Notes under the pieces: generated by a model
The model's input: the letters and a program-made list of their open reading frames with translations, nothing else
Database searches by the model: none
Told to the model about the DNA's origin: nothing
Origin: Fibrobacter sp. UBA4375
GTDB lineage: Bacteria; Fibrobacterota; Fibrobacteria; Fibrobacterales; Fibrobacteraceae
Length of the DNA: 51,224 nt
Direction of reading: 5' to 3'
Assembly (NCBI GenBank): GCA_002391195.1
Contig: DGRZ01000042.1
Span: 1-51,224, forward strand
Translations under genes and position numbers: made by a program
Part shown: in pieces, positions 32,690 through 40,784 of the stretch
Position numbering within the stretch: the first letter of the stretch is position 1
Layout: every line of letters starts with the position of its first letter

Positions 32690-34044
32690 TAGTTACCCCC
32701 TACGAGTTTGGCGATGACCGCTGTCACCACGAGGTTGATGAGGGCGATATTCAAGATAATCTTCCAGCCGAGATGCATCACGTGGTCATAGCGGAAGCGA
32801 GGCAGAGTCCAGCGGACCCAGATCCACACCCAGCAGAAGAACACGCTCTTGACCACAAGCACCAGCAAGTGGATAAGGGCCGTACCCACGGCGGTAGCAA
32901 GGCTACCCACGGCAAAGCCGTTCACCACGAAGTTCGCGGGATTGTAGAACAGCCAGGCACAGACGCCCAGGGCGACAAACACCACAACAGCCACCCAGGC
33001 GATGAGCTTGTAAAGCTTGTATTCCTGCAAGATTTCCATCTTGTTGGACTGGGCACGCTTGGCGAGCTTTGCGGAATAGCGGTAAATCAAGTGGAGGAAC
33101 GCGAGAGCGAGGAAGGCGAGCACGCCAAAGAGGATGGCGAGAGAGCCCCCCATGTGGGCCTGCATGGTTTCCGTAGTCACGAAGGGCACGGAGTAGCCGC
33201 CCAAGAAGAGGGTCGCGATGAGGAAGCTGTTGATGCAGATGTGGGAGTATTCACCCATGTAGAACAGGCCGAACTGCATGGCACCATATTCGGTATGGTA
33301 ACCGGCAACCAGTTCGGGTTCGCCTTCGGCCACGTCAAAAGGAGCACGGCCCGTTTCGGCGATGCTCGCGATGAGGAAGCAGAAGAAGGCCACCGGCTGG
33401 ACCACAATGCCCCAGGCGTGGTGTTCCTGCCAGTTCACGATATCGGTCAGGTTGAAGGAGCCTGCAAGGAGCAAGATGCCCATCATGGAAAGACCGAGAC
33501 AGACTTCGTAGCTGATGGTCATGGAACTGGTACGGAGCGCTCCCAAGAAGCTGTACTTGGACTTGGACGCCCAACCGGCCAGCACGGCACCGTAAGCCGA
33601 AAGGGATGAAAGGCCGAATAGCAGAAGCACGCCCACATCGGAATCCACGATAGAACCCGCGATGCGGACCGATTTGTCACCCCATTCAAAGACCATAGGG
33701 CCAAACCAAGGAATCACGCAAGGGCTGAGGAACACGATGGCGAACGGGATGGCGGGCGCCACGTAGTACAGGAACTTATTCGCACCCTTGGGAGCAAACA
33801 TTTCCTTGAAGAACAGCTTGGTGCCGTCGCACATGTTCTGCACGTATCCCAGCAAACGGATCTTTCCGAAATAGGGAATCTTGATATAGGAACGGTTCGG
33901 GCCCTGACGGTCTTGCATAAAGCCCGCGCCACGGCGTTCCATAGGAATAAGCAAAAGGATGTAGAGGACCGGCACAAAGCAGAAAGCGAACTTTCCGATA
34001 GTGATGAGCCATTCCACCCAGGTCTTGGATTCAATAATATCCAT
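32689..34044 (-). CDS. nuoH: NADH-quinone oxidoreductase subunit H
   Basis: A 451-residue membrane subunit that forms the quinone chamber with NuoB and NuoD. Motifs: MERRGAGFMQDRQGPNR, YVQNMCDGTKLFFKE, ASIAETGRAPFDVAEGEPELVAGYHTEYGAMQFGLFYMGEY, and the C-terminal WIWVRWTLPRFRYDHVMHLGWK. Compared with the usual 320-350 residues it is long: an added segment (about 320-400, RYSAKLAKRAQSNKMEILQEYKLYKLIAWVAVVVFVALG) inserts hydrophilic sequence and extra helices before the last conserved loop. Its start overlaps the nuoG stop by 1 nt. Confidence 0.93.
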   Translation of the reverse strand: MDIIESKTWVEWLITIGKFAFCFVPVLYILLLIPMERRGAGFMQDRQGPNRSYIKIPYFGKIRLLGYVQNMCDGTKLFFKEMFAPKGANKFLYYVAPAIPFAIVFLSPCVIPWFGPMVFEWGDKSVRIAGSIVDSDVGVLLLFGLSSLSAYGAVLAGWASKSKYSFLGALRTSSMTISYEVCLGLSMMGILLLAGSFNLTDIVNWQEHHAWGIVVQPVAFFCFLIASIAETGRAPFDVAEGEPELVAGYHTEYGAMQFGLFYMGEYSHICINSFLIATLFLGGYSVPFVTTETMQAHMGGSLAILFGVLAFLALAFLHLIYRYSAKLAKRAQSNKMEILQEYKLYKLIAWVAVVVFVALGVCAWLFYNPANFVVNGFAVGSLATAVGTALIHLLVLVVKSVFFCWVWIWVRWTLPRFRYDHVMHLGWKIILNIALINLVVTAVIAKLVGGN

Positions 34045-35663
34045 TATGCTTCACCTCCTTCGAGGAGTTTGCCTGTACTCTTGATGGTATCGTAAGAAAG
34101 GCCAGAAAGTGCCGCAGCGTACTTGCCCGCATGTTTAAAGGCGTCTGCCGCAGACTCGAACATACAACCGGCCAGTTCCGAAAGGATTTCGTAGGCCGGG
34201 CGGATCTTCTCGTCGGGGCATACCGGGCAGGCATTCAGCTTTTGCAGAATGTTCAGGCTGTTCACCATAGTGCCCTGGACTTCGCTCCAGTGGCGCACAC
34301 CGCAAGAGAGGGTGCCGTGGGCGGCGGTCTCGTCGTTAAAGGCCGAAAGCACCACGCGGTTCTGGATCTTTTCGAGGGCGGAAGCCTGAGAGGCATCTTC
34401 GCCGAAGATATCCAGGTTCACGGTCAGGAGCAGCTTGAATTCGCCGGCACGCTTCGTGAGGTCGGCGAGGTTGTTTTCGGGGACGCCCATGAGCTTGAAA
34501 CCTGCACGGTTGGCCATGGGGTCGCCGCTCATGGCGATACCGTCGGGAGAACCCACCTTCTTGAACGTACCGCCAAACAGCTCGGCGCTGTCACCGAGGG
34601 AATCCTTCAGCATGCGGAGGGCCGCAAGGTCCTCAATGGTGCAGGTTCCGCCAGCGGCAAGGGCAATCTTGCCCCCCTCAGCCTTGACTCCGGAAACCAG
34701 GTTCTGGATTACATGGAATCCCATGAACGGAAGGCGGTTCTTGCCGAAGTTCTGGAACGCAAGACGGCTGGTGTTAGAAAGCCAGCTGCGGTTCACTTCG
34801 GGATTACAGCGGGGCATCACGCGGTAGATGCGGCCGTCGGCATGGTCCAGCCAGATGTTTGCACCGAGGGAATCGTCCATAGAAACCGTGGGCGTGTGGG
34901 AAAGGAGCCAGACGCGCTTCTGGAAACGGAAGTACTTTGCCGTCATGGCGCCCACCGGGCAAACGTCGGTGACGCACAGGTCATATTCGTGGTCCAGCTT
35001 TTCGCCGGGGAACGTAGTGATGTAGGTATGGTCGGCACGGCCCGCCAGCTGGAGCTGTTCGGAACCGGCGATGCTACGCATAAAGCGCACGCAACGGTCG
35101 CACTGCACGCAGCGTTCTTCGTCCAGCAAAACGCGGGGGCCTAAGTCCACGTGCTTGCCGCCCCGGAGCTGGCCCTTGGCGTCAATGAACTGGTGGGCAG
35201 GATTGCCGTGGTAGTTCTTGCCGTATTCGGGACGCATGCGGGATTCGTTCTGGCCCGCTTCCATATAGTTTTCTTGCAGGGTGCACTCGCCGGCCTTGTC
35301 GCAGATGGGGCAATCCAGCGGGTGGTTCACCAGCATGAACTCCTGAGTGGCCCTGCGGGCGTTTTTCACGCGGGCGCTGGAGGCCGGAGTGTAGATTTTC
35401 ATACCCGGGGCTACCGGCGTGTAGCAGGCAATCACCAGCATGCGACCGCGGGGGCCTTCTTGCTCCACCAGGCACTGGCGGCAGTTGCCCGACACCGGGA
35501 GGAACGGGTGGTAACATACGTGGGGCGTTTCGATACCCACGGCCTTGAGGGCTTCGAGAAGATTCGTATCGCCAGGAACCATCACCGGCTTGTCGTCCAC
35601 GAAGATTTCCACCTTCGGGCTGTTCTCGGTCGGGAGTTTCGGCATGTTGTAGTAGTTACTCAT
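34044..35663 (-). CDS. nuoG: NADH-quinone oxidoreductase subunit G (short form)
   Basis: A 539-residue subunit starting at the ATG at 35663, 4 nt after the nuoF stop; the frame is open further upstream but only over nuoF. N-terminal [2Fe-2S] domain: CYHPFLPVSGNCRQCLVEQEG. Then HPLDCPICDKAGECTLQ, CVQCDRCVRFMRSIAG and CVTDVCPVGAMTAK for the [4Fe-4S] clusters. The molybdopterin-like domain is much reduced against E. coli NuoG (about 900 residues), so this is a compact form. It receives electrons from NuoE/F in the NADH module. Confidence 0.92.
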   Translation of the reverse strand: MSNYYNMPKLPTENSPKVEIFVDDKPVMVPGDTNLLEALKAVGIETPHVCYHPFLPVSGNCRQCLVEQEGPRGRMLVIACYTPVAPGMKIYTPASSARVKNARRATQEFMLVNHPLDCPICDKAGECTLQENYMEAGQNESRMRPEYGKNYHGNPAHQFIDAKGQLRGGKHVDLGPRVLLDEERCVQCDRCVRFMRSIAGSEQLQLAGRADHTYITTFPGEKLDHEYDLCVTDVCPVGAMTAKYFRFQKRVWLLSHTPTVSMDDSLGANIWLDHADGRIYRVMPRCNPEVNRSWLSNTSRLAFQNFGKNRLPFMGFHVIQNLVSGVKAEGGKIALAAGGTCTIEDLAALRMLKDSLGDSAELFGGTFKKVGSPDGIAMSGDPMANRAGFKLMGVPENNLADLTKRAGEFKLLLTVNLDIFGEDASQASALEKIQNRVVLSAFNDETAAHGTLSCGVRHWSEVQGTMVNSLNILQKLNACPVCPDEKIRPAYEILSELAGCMFESAADAFKHAGKYAAALSGLSYDTIKSTGKLLEGGEA

Positions 35664-35667
35664 AATA

Positions 35668-36975
35668 TTACCAGAAAATTCCAGGACGATAGGTTTCTTG
35701 AACACGGGGTTTGGCGTGGTCCGGGTTCTTTGCGATGTATTCGTCAAAGTCGGCACGGAACTTGGCCGTATAAGAACTTACAGGGCCACCCAGCGAAATG
35801 GAAAGAGGACAAATGGTCACGCCACCGAAACCGCCGCAGAGGCTCTGCATCAGTTCCACGTCGCCGTCGTGACCCTTGCCCGCGACAATCAGGTTCAACA
35901 TGCGGTGCAGAAGACCCGTACCTTCGCGGCATGGCGTGCACTGGCCACAGGATTCGTGGCTGTAGAAGTTACCGAGGCAGTTCAGCAGGTCCACCATGTT
36001 GTGGGTATCGTTGATTACGATCATGGCGCCAGAACCGAACATGGTCTTCATGGAGGCGAGGCATTCGTAATCCATGGTGGCCACGGCCGCTTCTTCGGCA
36101 GTCAAGGGAGCGCAAGAGGAACCGCCCGGCAGCACGGCCTTGAGCTTTCCGCCCACCACGCCGCCGGCGTAGTCGTTGATCATGGTCATCATGGGAGTGC
36201 CGAGAGGAGCTTCATAGACACCCGGATTCTTCACGTCGCCAGAAATACAGAACACCTTGGTTCCGCCGGCACGGGGAGTTCCCATCCTGGCGTATTCTTC
36301 GGGTTCGTGGCTCAGAATCCACGGAAGGGCCATGATGGTCTCTACGTTGTTCACGCAGGTGGGGCTCTTCCAGGCGCCGCTCACCGCCGGGAAAGGCGGC
36401 TTAAGACGGGGCTGACCCTTCTGGCCTTCGAGGGAGTTGATAAGGGCGGTTTCTTCACCGCAGATGTAGGCGCCCGCTCCGCGATGGACAAAGATGTCAA
36501 AGCAGAACTTGGTGCCCATAATGTTTTCGCCCAGGTAACCGGCAGCGTATGCCTGGTTCAAGGCCTTGTTGATGCTTTCGATGCAGGGCAAAAATTCGCC
36601 ACGGCAATAGATGTAGGCCGCACGGCTGCCCAGTGCCCAACCGGCGATAATCAGGCCTTCGATAAGGCGGTGGGGGTCTTCCAGCATCAAGAAATGATCC
36701 TTGAAAGTTCCGCCTTCGCCTTCGTCGGCGTTCACCACGATATACACGGGCTTGCCGGAATTGCGAGGAACAAAGCTCCATTTCATGCCCGTGGGGAACC
36801 CTGCACCGCCACGGCCGCGCAGGTTAGAGCGCTGCACGTAGTCGATGAGTTCGAACTGGCTCATGTTGAAGAGCTTTTCGGAAATATTGGCGTAGCCACC
36901 CAGCTTCTTATAGACCTCGATGTCCTGGGCGCCCTTGCCGAAGTTCGCTGTACAAACTTTTACACATTCAGCCAT
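35668..36975 (-). CDS. nuoF: NADH-quinone oxidoreductase subunit F
   Basis: A 435-residue flavoprotein that binds NADH and FMN. Motifs: LRGRGGAGFPTGMKWSF (NADH/FMN glycine-rich loop), VNADEGEGGTFKDHFL, YICGEETALINSLEG, and the [4Fe-4S] ligands ESCGQCTPCREGTGLL plus a later Cys in LCGGFGGVTICPLS. Length normal. It forms the electron entry with NuoE and NuoG. It lies 2 nt after nuoE. Confidence 0.95.
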   Translation of the reverse strand: MAECVKVCTANFGKGAQDIEVYKKLGGYANISEKLFNMSQFELIDYVQRSNLRGRGGAGFPTGMKWSFVPRNSGKPVYIVVNADEGEGGTFKDHFLMLEDPHRLIEGLIIAGWALGSRAAYIYCRGEFLPCIESINKALNQAYAAGYLGENIMGTKFCFDIFVHRGAGAYICGEETALINSLEGQKGQPRLKPPFPAVSGAWKSPTCVNNVETIMALPWILSHEPEEYARMGTPRAGGTKVFCISGDVKNPGVYEAPLGTPMMTMINDYAGGVVGGKLKAVLPGGSSCAPLTAEEAAVATMDYECLASMKTMFGSGAMIVINDTHNMVDLLNCLGNFYSHESCGQCTPCREGTGLLHRMLNLIVAGKGHDGDVELMQSLCGGFGGVTICPLSISLGGPVSSYTAKFRADFDEYIAKNPDHAKPRVQETYRPGIFW

Positions 36976-36977
36976 AA

Positions 36978-38039
36978 TTACTTAGCCTCCTCAGCCGGCG
37001 CGGGCTTCTGAGTAGCGGTAGCTTCCTTGGAAGGTTTCGCCGTACGTTCGCCGGAAGTGGCAATCATGCGATACACATCGCCCACCTTGCCGTTTGCGTC
37101 GAGGAAACTCTTGTCCTTCACGCCGGGCTCGCCCACGGCGGCCCACTTGGAGCCGTTCTTCTTTTCCACCACCAACTTCGTGAATTCGGGAGCACCCTTC
37201 CAGGTGAGGGTGGCGCCAGCGTCATCGGCTTCGGCCTTCACGTTCAGCACCGGAGAAGGAGGTGCGTAGTCGGCCACCTGTGGCTTCGCCTTGGCGCCGG
37301 GAGCGCCAGGGTGTCCGCTGTGGCCCTTGACGATACCGCCCAACACATCGTGCTTGGGCATGTTGTCTTCGTGAGCGTAGCACCACTTGAGAATACGGTC
37401 AATGCTGTCGGTGGTAAGGGTAGTACCCGGTTTCATCACCAGCTGGTCCCCTTCCACGTCGGTGGCGAAATCGTCGTTCACCAGCATCATGGGGCCATTG
37501 CCGCAGCTGCCCAGGCATTCCACCTGGAGAATGGTGAAAAGACCATCGGGTGTAGTTTCACCGGTCTTGATGTTCAAGGCCTTTTCCACGTAGGCAATCA
37601 GGCTCGGGGCGCCCTTGATGGTGCAGCTGATGTTACGGCAGAACTGCAACAGGAACTTGCCCTTGGGAGCGTGGTTATACATGGTATAGAAGGTGGCAAC
37701 GCCCAGCGCATGTGCAGGGGCGCAACCGCAAACATTTGCCGCCCAGCGGATACCTTCGGTAGGCACCCAGCCGAACACGCCCTGCACAAGCCAGAGCACT
37801 TCGAGCAAAGCCCCCTGCCCCACCGGATAGCGGCTCAGCAGGTCGGCGCAGCGTTCCTTGATTTCGGGAGTGTCGAGCTTTGCAAGCACTTCCTTGGGAG
37901 ATGGCTGGGGAACGGCCTTGTTCACGTAACCGAAGGTCTGGCCCGGATCGGGCAGGGCTTCGATGGGCTGCGCGGGCCTGTCAAACTTCAGGCGATTATT
38001 GGAGACAAACTGAACAGCACCTTGGATATGTTCTCTCAT
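36978..38039 (-). CDS. nuoE: NADH-quinone oxidoreductase subunit E with C-terminal FN3-like extension
   Basis: A 353-residue protein, about twice the usual NuoE length. Residues 45-230 are the thioredoxin-like [2Fe-2S] subunit with ligands Cys134 and Cys139 (CRNISC) and Cys175 and Cys179 (CLGSC). Following a Gly/Pro/His hinge (KGHSGHPGAPGAKAK), residues about 262-335 (PVLNVKAEADDAGATLTWKG, LVVEKKNGSKWAAVGE, YRMIATSGERTA) have the strand pattern and Trp of a fibronectin type III-like domain. A Pro/Ala/Glu tail closes. The extension is not known for NuoE in general. The stop overlaps with nuoD's side of the operon: the upstream nuoD stop overlaps this start by 4 nt. Confidence 0.92.
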   Translation of the reverse strand: MREHIQGAVQFVSNNRLKFDRPAQPIEALPDPGQTFGYVNKAVPQPSPKEVLAKLDTPEIKERCADLLSRYPVGQGALLEVLWLVQGVFGWVPTEGIRWAANVCGCAPAHALGVATFYTMYNHAPKGKFLLQFCRNISCTIKGAPSLIAYVEKALNIKTGETTPDGLFTILQVECLGSCGNGPMMLVNDDFATDVEGDQLVMKPGTTLTTDSIDRILKWCYAHEDNMPKHDVLGGIVKGHSGHPGAPGAKAKPQVADYAPPSPVLNVKAEADDAGATLTWKGAPEFTKLVVEKKNGSKWAAVGEPGVKDKSFLDANGKVGDVYRMIATSGERTAKPSKEATATQKPAPAEEAK

Positions 38040-39229
38040 CGGTCAAGTTCTCCAGCGATAATGTTGAGGCCCGAAAGTACGGCCATGGAGTCAGCCAGCT
38101 GACCGCCTTCCACAAGCTCGTGGAATGCGGCAAACTGCGTAAGGCAAGGCGGACGCACCTTGATGCGGTAGGGGTGGCCCGAGCCGTCAGAAATGATGGT
38201 GAAGCCGAGTTCGCCGTTGGCGCATTCGGACCCGCAGTAGTATTCCCCTTCGGGAACGCGGATACCTTCATAGACGCTCTTGAAGCGGCCAATCAGGCCT
38301 TCCATGTCCTGGTAGGCCAGCTTGTGCGAGGGCACGCGGATGCGTGGATCGACAATGTCGATGGGCCCTGGCGCAAGGCGCTTCAGGGCCTGGCGCACAA
38401 TCTTCATGGACTCTTCGATTTCGGCGAGGCGGACCTGCAGACGGTCGTTGCAGTCGCCCTGAGTGCCCACCACCACTTCCCAGTCGTAGGTCTCGTAATC
38501 GTAGTAGGGTTCGTCCTTGCGAAGGTCAGATGCGACACCGCAGGCGCGGAGGCAGGGGCCAGTCCAGCCGTAGCTGATGGCCTTTTCGGCAGAAATCTTG
38601 CCGATACCCACGGTACGGTCCAGGAAGATACGGTTACGGTCCAGGCAGGCGTGCAAATCCTTCAGGGCCTTCTCGGTAGAATCAAGGGCCGCAAGGACAT
38701 CTTGCTCAAAGCCGTCGTAGCTGTCGCGGGCAAGGCCGCCGATACGGGAGTAACTGTTGGTCAGGCGCGCACCGGTGAGCTTTTCCCAGATGCACATGAT
38801 TTCTTCGCGGGGGTTGAAGGCATACATGAACGGAGTCGTGCCGCCCAGGTCCTGGAAGGCAGCCGCCACGCACACAAAGTGGTCGTTGATACGGCTAAGT
38901 TCGTTCACAATCACGCGGAGCACCTTGCAACGTTCCGTGATTTCTACGCCGAACATATTCTCTACCGCACGGCAGTAGGCTATGTTGTTCATGATGGCGG
39001 AGCAATAGTTCAAGCGGTCGGTATAGGGAACCACCTGCTGCCAGGTGCCACGCTCCACCATCTTCTCGAACCCGCGGTGGAGGTAGCCGATTTCTTCGAC
39101 GCTCGCCACAATGGTTTCTCCGTCCAAGGCAGTCAAAAAACGGAGACATCCATGGGTGGCCGGGTGGCTCGGGCCCACGTTCAGGGGCATCAGGCTCTGT
39201 CTCTTGCCTCTATGATCCAGTACAATCAT
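38036..39229 (-). CDS. nuoD: NADH-quinone oxidoreductase subunit D
   Basis: A 397-residue, 49-kDa-type subunit, separate from NuoC. Motifs: LNVGPSHPATHGCLRFL (quinone-site His loop), EEIGYLHRGFEKMVE, YTDRLNYCSAIMNN, RINDHFV and the C-terminal DPRIRVPSHKLAYQDMEG region. It builds the quinone-binding site with NuoB and NuoH at the foot of the peripheral arm. It overlaps nuoC by 4 nt (ATGA-type), typical coupling. Confidence 0.95.
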   Translation of the reverse strand: MIVLDHRGKRQSLMPLNVGPSHPATHGCLRFLTALDGETIVASVEEIGYLHRGFEKMVERGTWQQVVPYTDRLNYCSAIMNNIAYCRAVENMFGVEITERCKVLRVIVNELSRINDHFVCVAAAFQDLGGTTPFMYAFNPREEIMCIWEKLTGARLTNSYSRIGGLARDSYDGFEQDVLAALDSTEKALKDLHACLDRNRIFLDRTVGIGKISAEKAISYGWTGPCLRACGVASDLRKDEPYYDYETYDWEVVVGTQGDCNDRLQVRLAEIEESMKIVRQALKRLAPGPIDIVDPRIRVPSHKLAYQDMEGLIGRFKSVYEGIRVPEGEYYCGSECANGELGFTIISDGSGHPYRIKVRPPCLTQFAAFHELVEGGQLADSMAVLSGLNIIAGELDR

Positions 39230-39831
39230 TCTTTGATACTCCCTTCCAAAAATTCGTTATCCACAGTTTCCACTTCCTTACTGCGCTGGACTACCCTGTA
39301 ACCCAGGACTTCCAGACGCTTTTCCAGGGCCGGGAGCAAGTAGTCGTTGGTAGAGAGCCACTGACGCTTCTGGGCAGGATAATCCTTGCGGAGCGGATGG
39401 CCCACAAATTCCACATGGTTCAACAGGCGGCGGAGGTCCGGATGGCCCGTGAACACAATCCCGAACTGGTCGAACACTTCGCGCTCGTACCAGTTGGCGT
39501 TGGCATACAGGTCCGTAAGGGTGGGGACATTCAGGTCGGCTTCGGGAACCTGCACCTTCAGACGAATCCGGGCACCGGGAGTGGACATGCTCTTGAAGGC
39601 GTAGTCCACCGCAAAGCGGGGTCCTTCGTGATTCGGGTAAGTCAGGTAATCGACACCGGCGATATCTACCAGCATCTCGAACTTGATAGCCGACTCGTCG
39701 CGAAGGAACTGGACCGCATTGTGCAGATAGGCGGCAGGCACAACCGCCGTCACCGTCCACTTGTCCTTGGACTCCTTCGTCGCACCAAACTTTTCCTCCA
39801 GGACGGAGAAGATTTCATCTACGTTCACCAT
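39226..39831 (-). CDS. nuoC: NADH-quinone oxidoreductase subunit C
   Basis: A 201-residue, 30-kDa-type subunit. Motifs: DIAGVDYLTYPN, then FAVDYAFKSMSTPGARIRLKVQVPE, TDLYANANWYEREVFDQFGIVFTGHPDLRRLL and GHPLRKDYPAQ. The WYEREVFDQFG...GHP..LRR...GHPLRKDYP pattern is diagnostic. It scaffolds the NuoB-D region and has no cofactor. It starts 3 nt after the nuoB stop. Confidence 0.95.
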   Translation of the reverse strand: MVNVDEIFSVLEEKFGATKESKDKWTVTAVVPAAYLHNAVQFLRDESAIKFEMLVDIAGVDYLTYPNHEGPRFAVDYAFKSMSTPGARIRLKVQVPEADLNVPTLTDLYANANWYEREVFDQFGIVFTGHPDLRRLLNHVEFVGHPLRKDYPAQKRQWLSTNDYLLPALEKRLEVLGYRVVQRSKEVETVDNEFLEGSIKE

Positions 39832-39834
39832 CTT

Positions 39835-40470
39835 CTACCTCTTCCAGAACTGGGTCTGTTCAACAAACTCTTTTTCTTTTTCGGCCACCAGTTCCTTGAA
39901 CTCGGCAACCTTCTCGTGGGCAAACTCGCGGACCTCTTCCTTAGCCTCGGCGGTTTTCGCCTTGATCATTTCCAGCTGTTCCTTGACCCGCTCGGTGCGC
40001 TGTTTCATGTAGGACTCGTCCTTGATCTTCTTTTGCAGGTCGAACATGGCGTCGAAGAAGGCCTCCGGGCGGCTAGGGCAGCCGCCGATATACACATCGA
40101 CGGGAATGATGTGGTCGATACCCGGCACGGTGCAGTAGCAGTCGTAAAATCCGCCGGAGCAGGCGCAGGCACCCATGGCTATGACCCAGCGGGGTTCGGC
40201 CATCTGCTCGTAGATGCGCTTGAGGATGGGGGCCTGCTTGTAGGTGATGGTCCCGGACACCAGAAGCACGTCGGACTGGCGCGGGGTAAAGCGCACGTAT
40301 TCCGAACCGATACGGGAAAGGTCGTAACGGCCCACCTCGGTACTCATAAACTCAATCGCGCAACAGGCCGTACCGTAGGGGAACGGCCAAAGGGAATTCG
40401 TACGGCCCCAGTTGACCAAAAAGTCAAGGGAGGACGTTATGAAATTCGGCTTTTCTGCCACATCAGTCAT
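39835..40470 (-). CDS. nuoB: NADH-quinone oxidoreductase subunit B with coiled-coil C-terminal extension
   Basis: A 211-residue protein starting at the ATG at 40470 (AGGA upstream); an in-frame ATG 54 nt earlier encodes unrelated leader. The N2 cluster ligands are Cys36, Cys37 (TACCAIE), Cys102 (GACACSG) and Cys131 (GGCPSRPEA), spaced as in E. coli NuoB. After residue 145 a charged helical extension (KKIKDESYMKQRTERVKEQL, then EEVREFAHEKVAEFKELVAE) is predicted to form a coiled coil of about 65 residues. It is the first gene of the operon, and the usual nuoA before it is missing. Confidence 0.94.
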   Translation of the reverse strand: MTDVAEKPNFITSSLDFLVNWGRTNSLWPFPYGTACCAIEFMSTEVGRYDLSRIGSEYVRFTPRQSDVLLVSGTITYKQAPILKRIYEQMAEPRWVIAMGACACSGGFYDCYCTVPGIDHIIPVDVYIGGCPSRPEAFFDAMFDLQKKIKDESYMKQRTERVKEQLEMIKAKTAEAKEEVREFAHEKVAEFKELVAEKEKEFVEQTQFWKR

Positions 40471-40574
40471 AAGGGTTTCCTCATAAAATTCGGCCCAAAA
40501 GATAGAAAAAACGGGGTTTTTCAAGGAATTTCAAAGTTTCATTAAATGAAAAAAGGCCGCCTAGAAACAGCCAC

Positions 40575-40602
40575 TTTATACCCTGATTTTACAGTCCGCC
40601 AA
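40575..40602 (-). promoter_or_regulatory. Candidate promoter of the nuo operon
   Basis: Minus strand: TTGGCG (40597-40602), 16-bp spacer, TATAAA (40575-40580), leaving a leader of about 100 nt before nuoB. The leader contains the small palindrome TTTCATTTAATGAAA. The gap 40471-40784 otherwise holds only the ribF-end copy; no nuoA is encoded here on either strand. Confidence 0.3.
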
Positions 40603-40641
40603 ACGGCGATTCTGCAACCCCTTGACAATCAACGAATTAGG

Positions 40642-40687
40642 CTTTTATTCTGCCCAGTGGTTTCCGTTGTAGTGTCGGGCGGTGTCG
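40642..40687 (-). repeat. Displaced copy of the ribF 3' end (candidate att site)
   Basis: 46 bp identical to the last 46 bp of ribF plus flank (42413-42458) except for three positions. Read on the minus strand it still encodes DTARHYNGNHWAE-stop, since all three differences are third-codon changes (CGA/CGC, GGA/GGC, GCA/GCG). Similarity stops sharply on both sides. Together with the ribF copy it brackets the AlbA_2 gene. Confidence 0.85.
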
Positions 40688-40784
40688 CTGGAACTTCCCG
40701 TTTCTCCTGCGGAGGATATTGTGTGAACTCGATAGGCATACCTCTCCAATCATAGGAAATTTTCAGGCAATCAACACGCCAGCA

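Noticed and set aside
35664..35756. Longer NuoG start inside nuoF
   Set aside because: The ATG at 35663 lies 4 nt after the nuoF stop, and the extra residues only shadow the nuoF coding end.
40471..40784. Hidden nuoA or other small gene
   Set aside because: Neither strand gives a hydrophobic three-helix product; only the ribF-end copy and leader sequence are visible.
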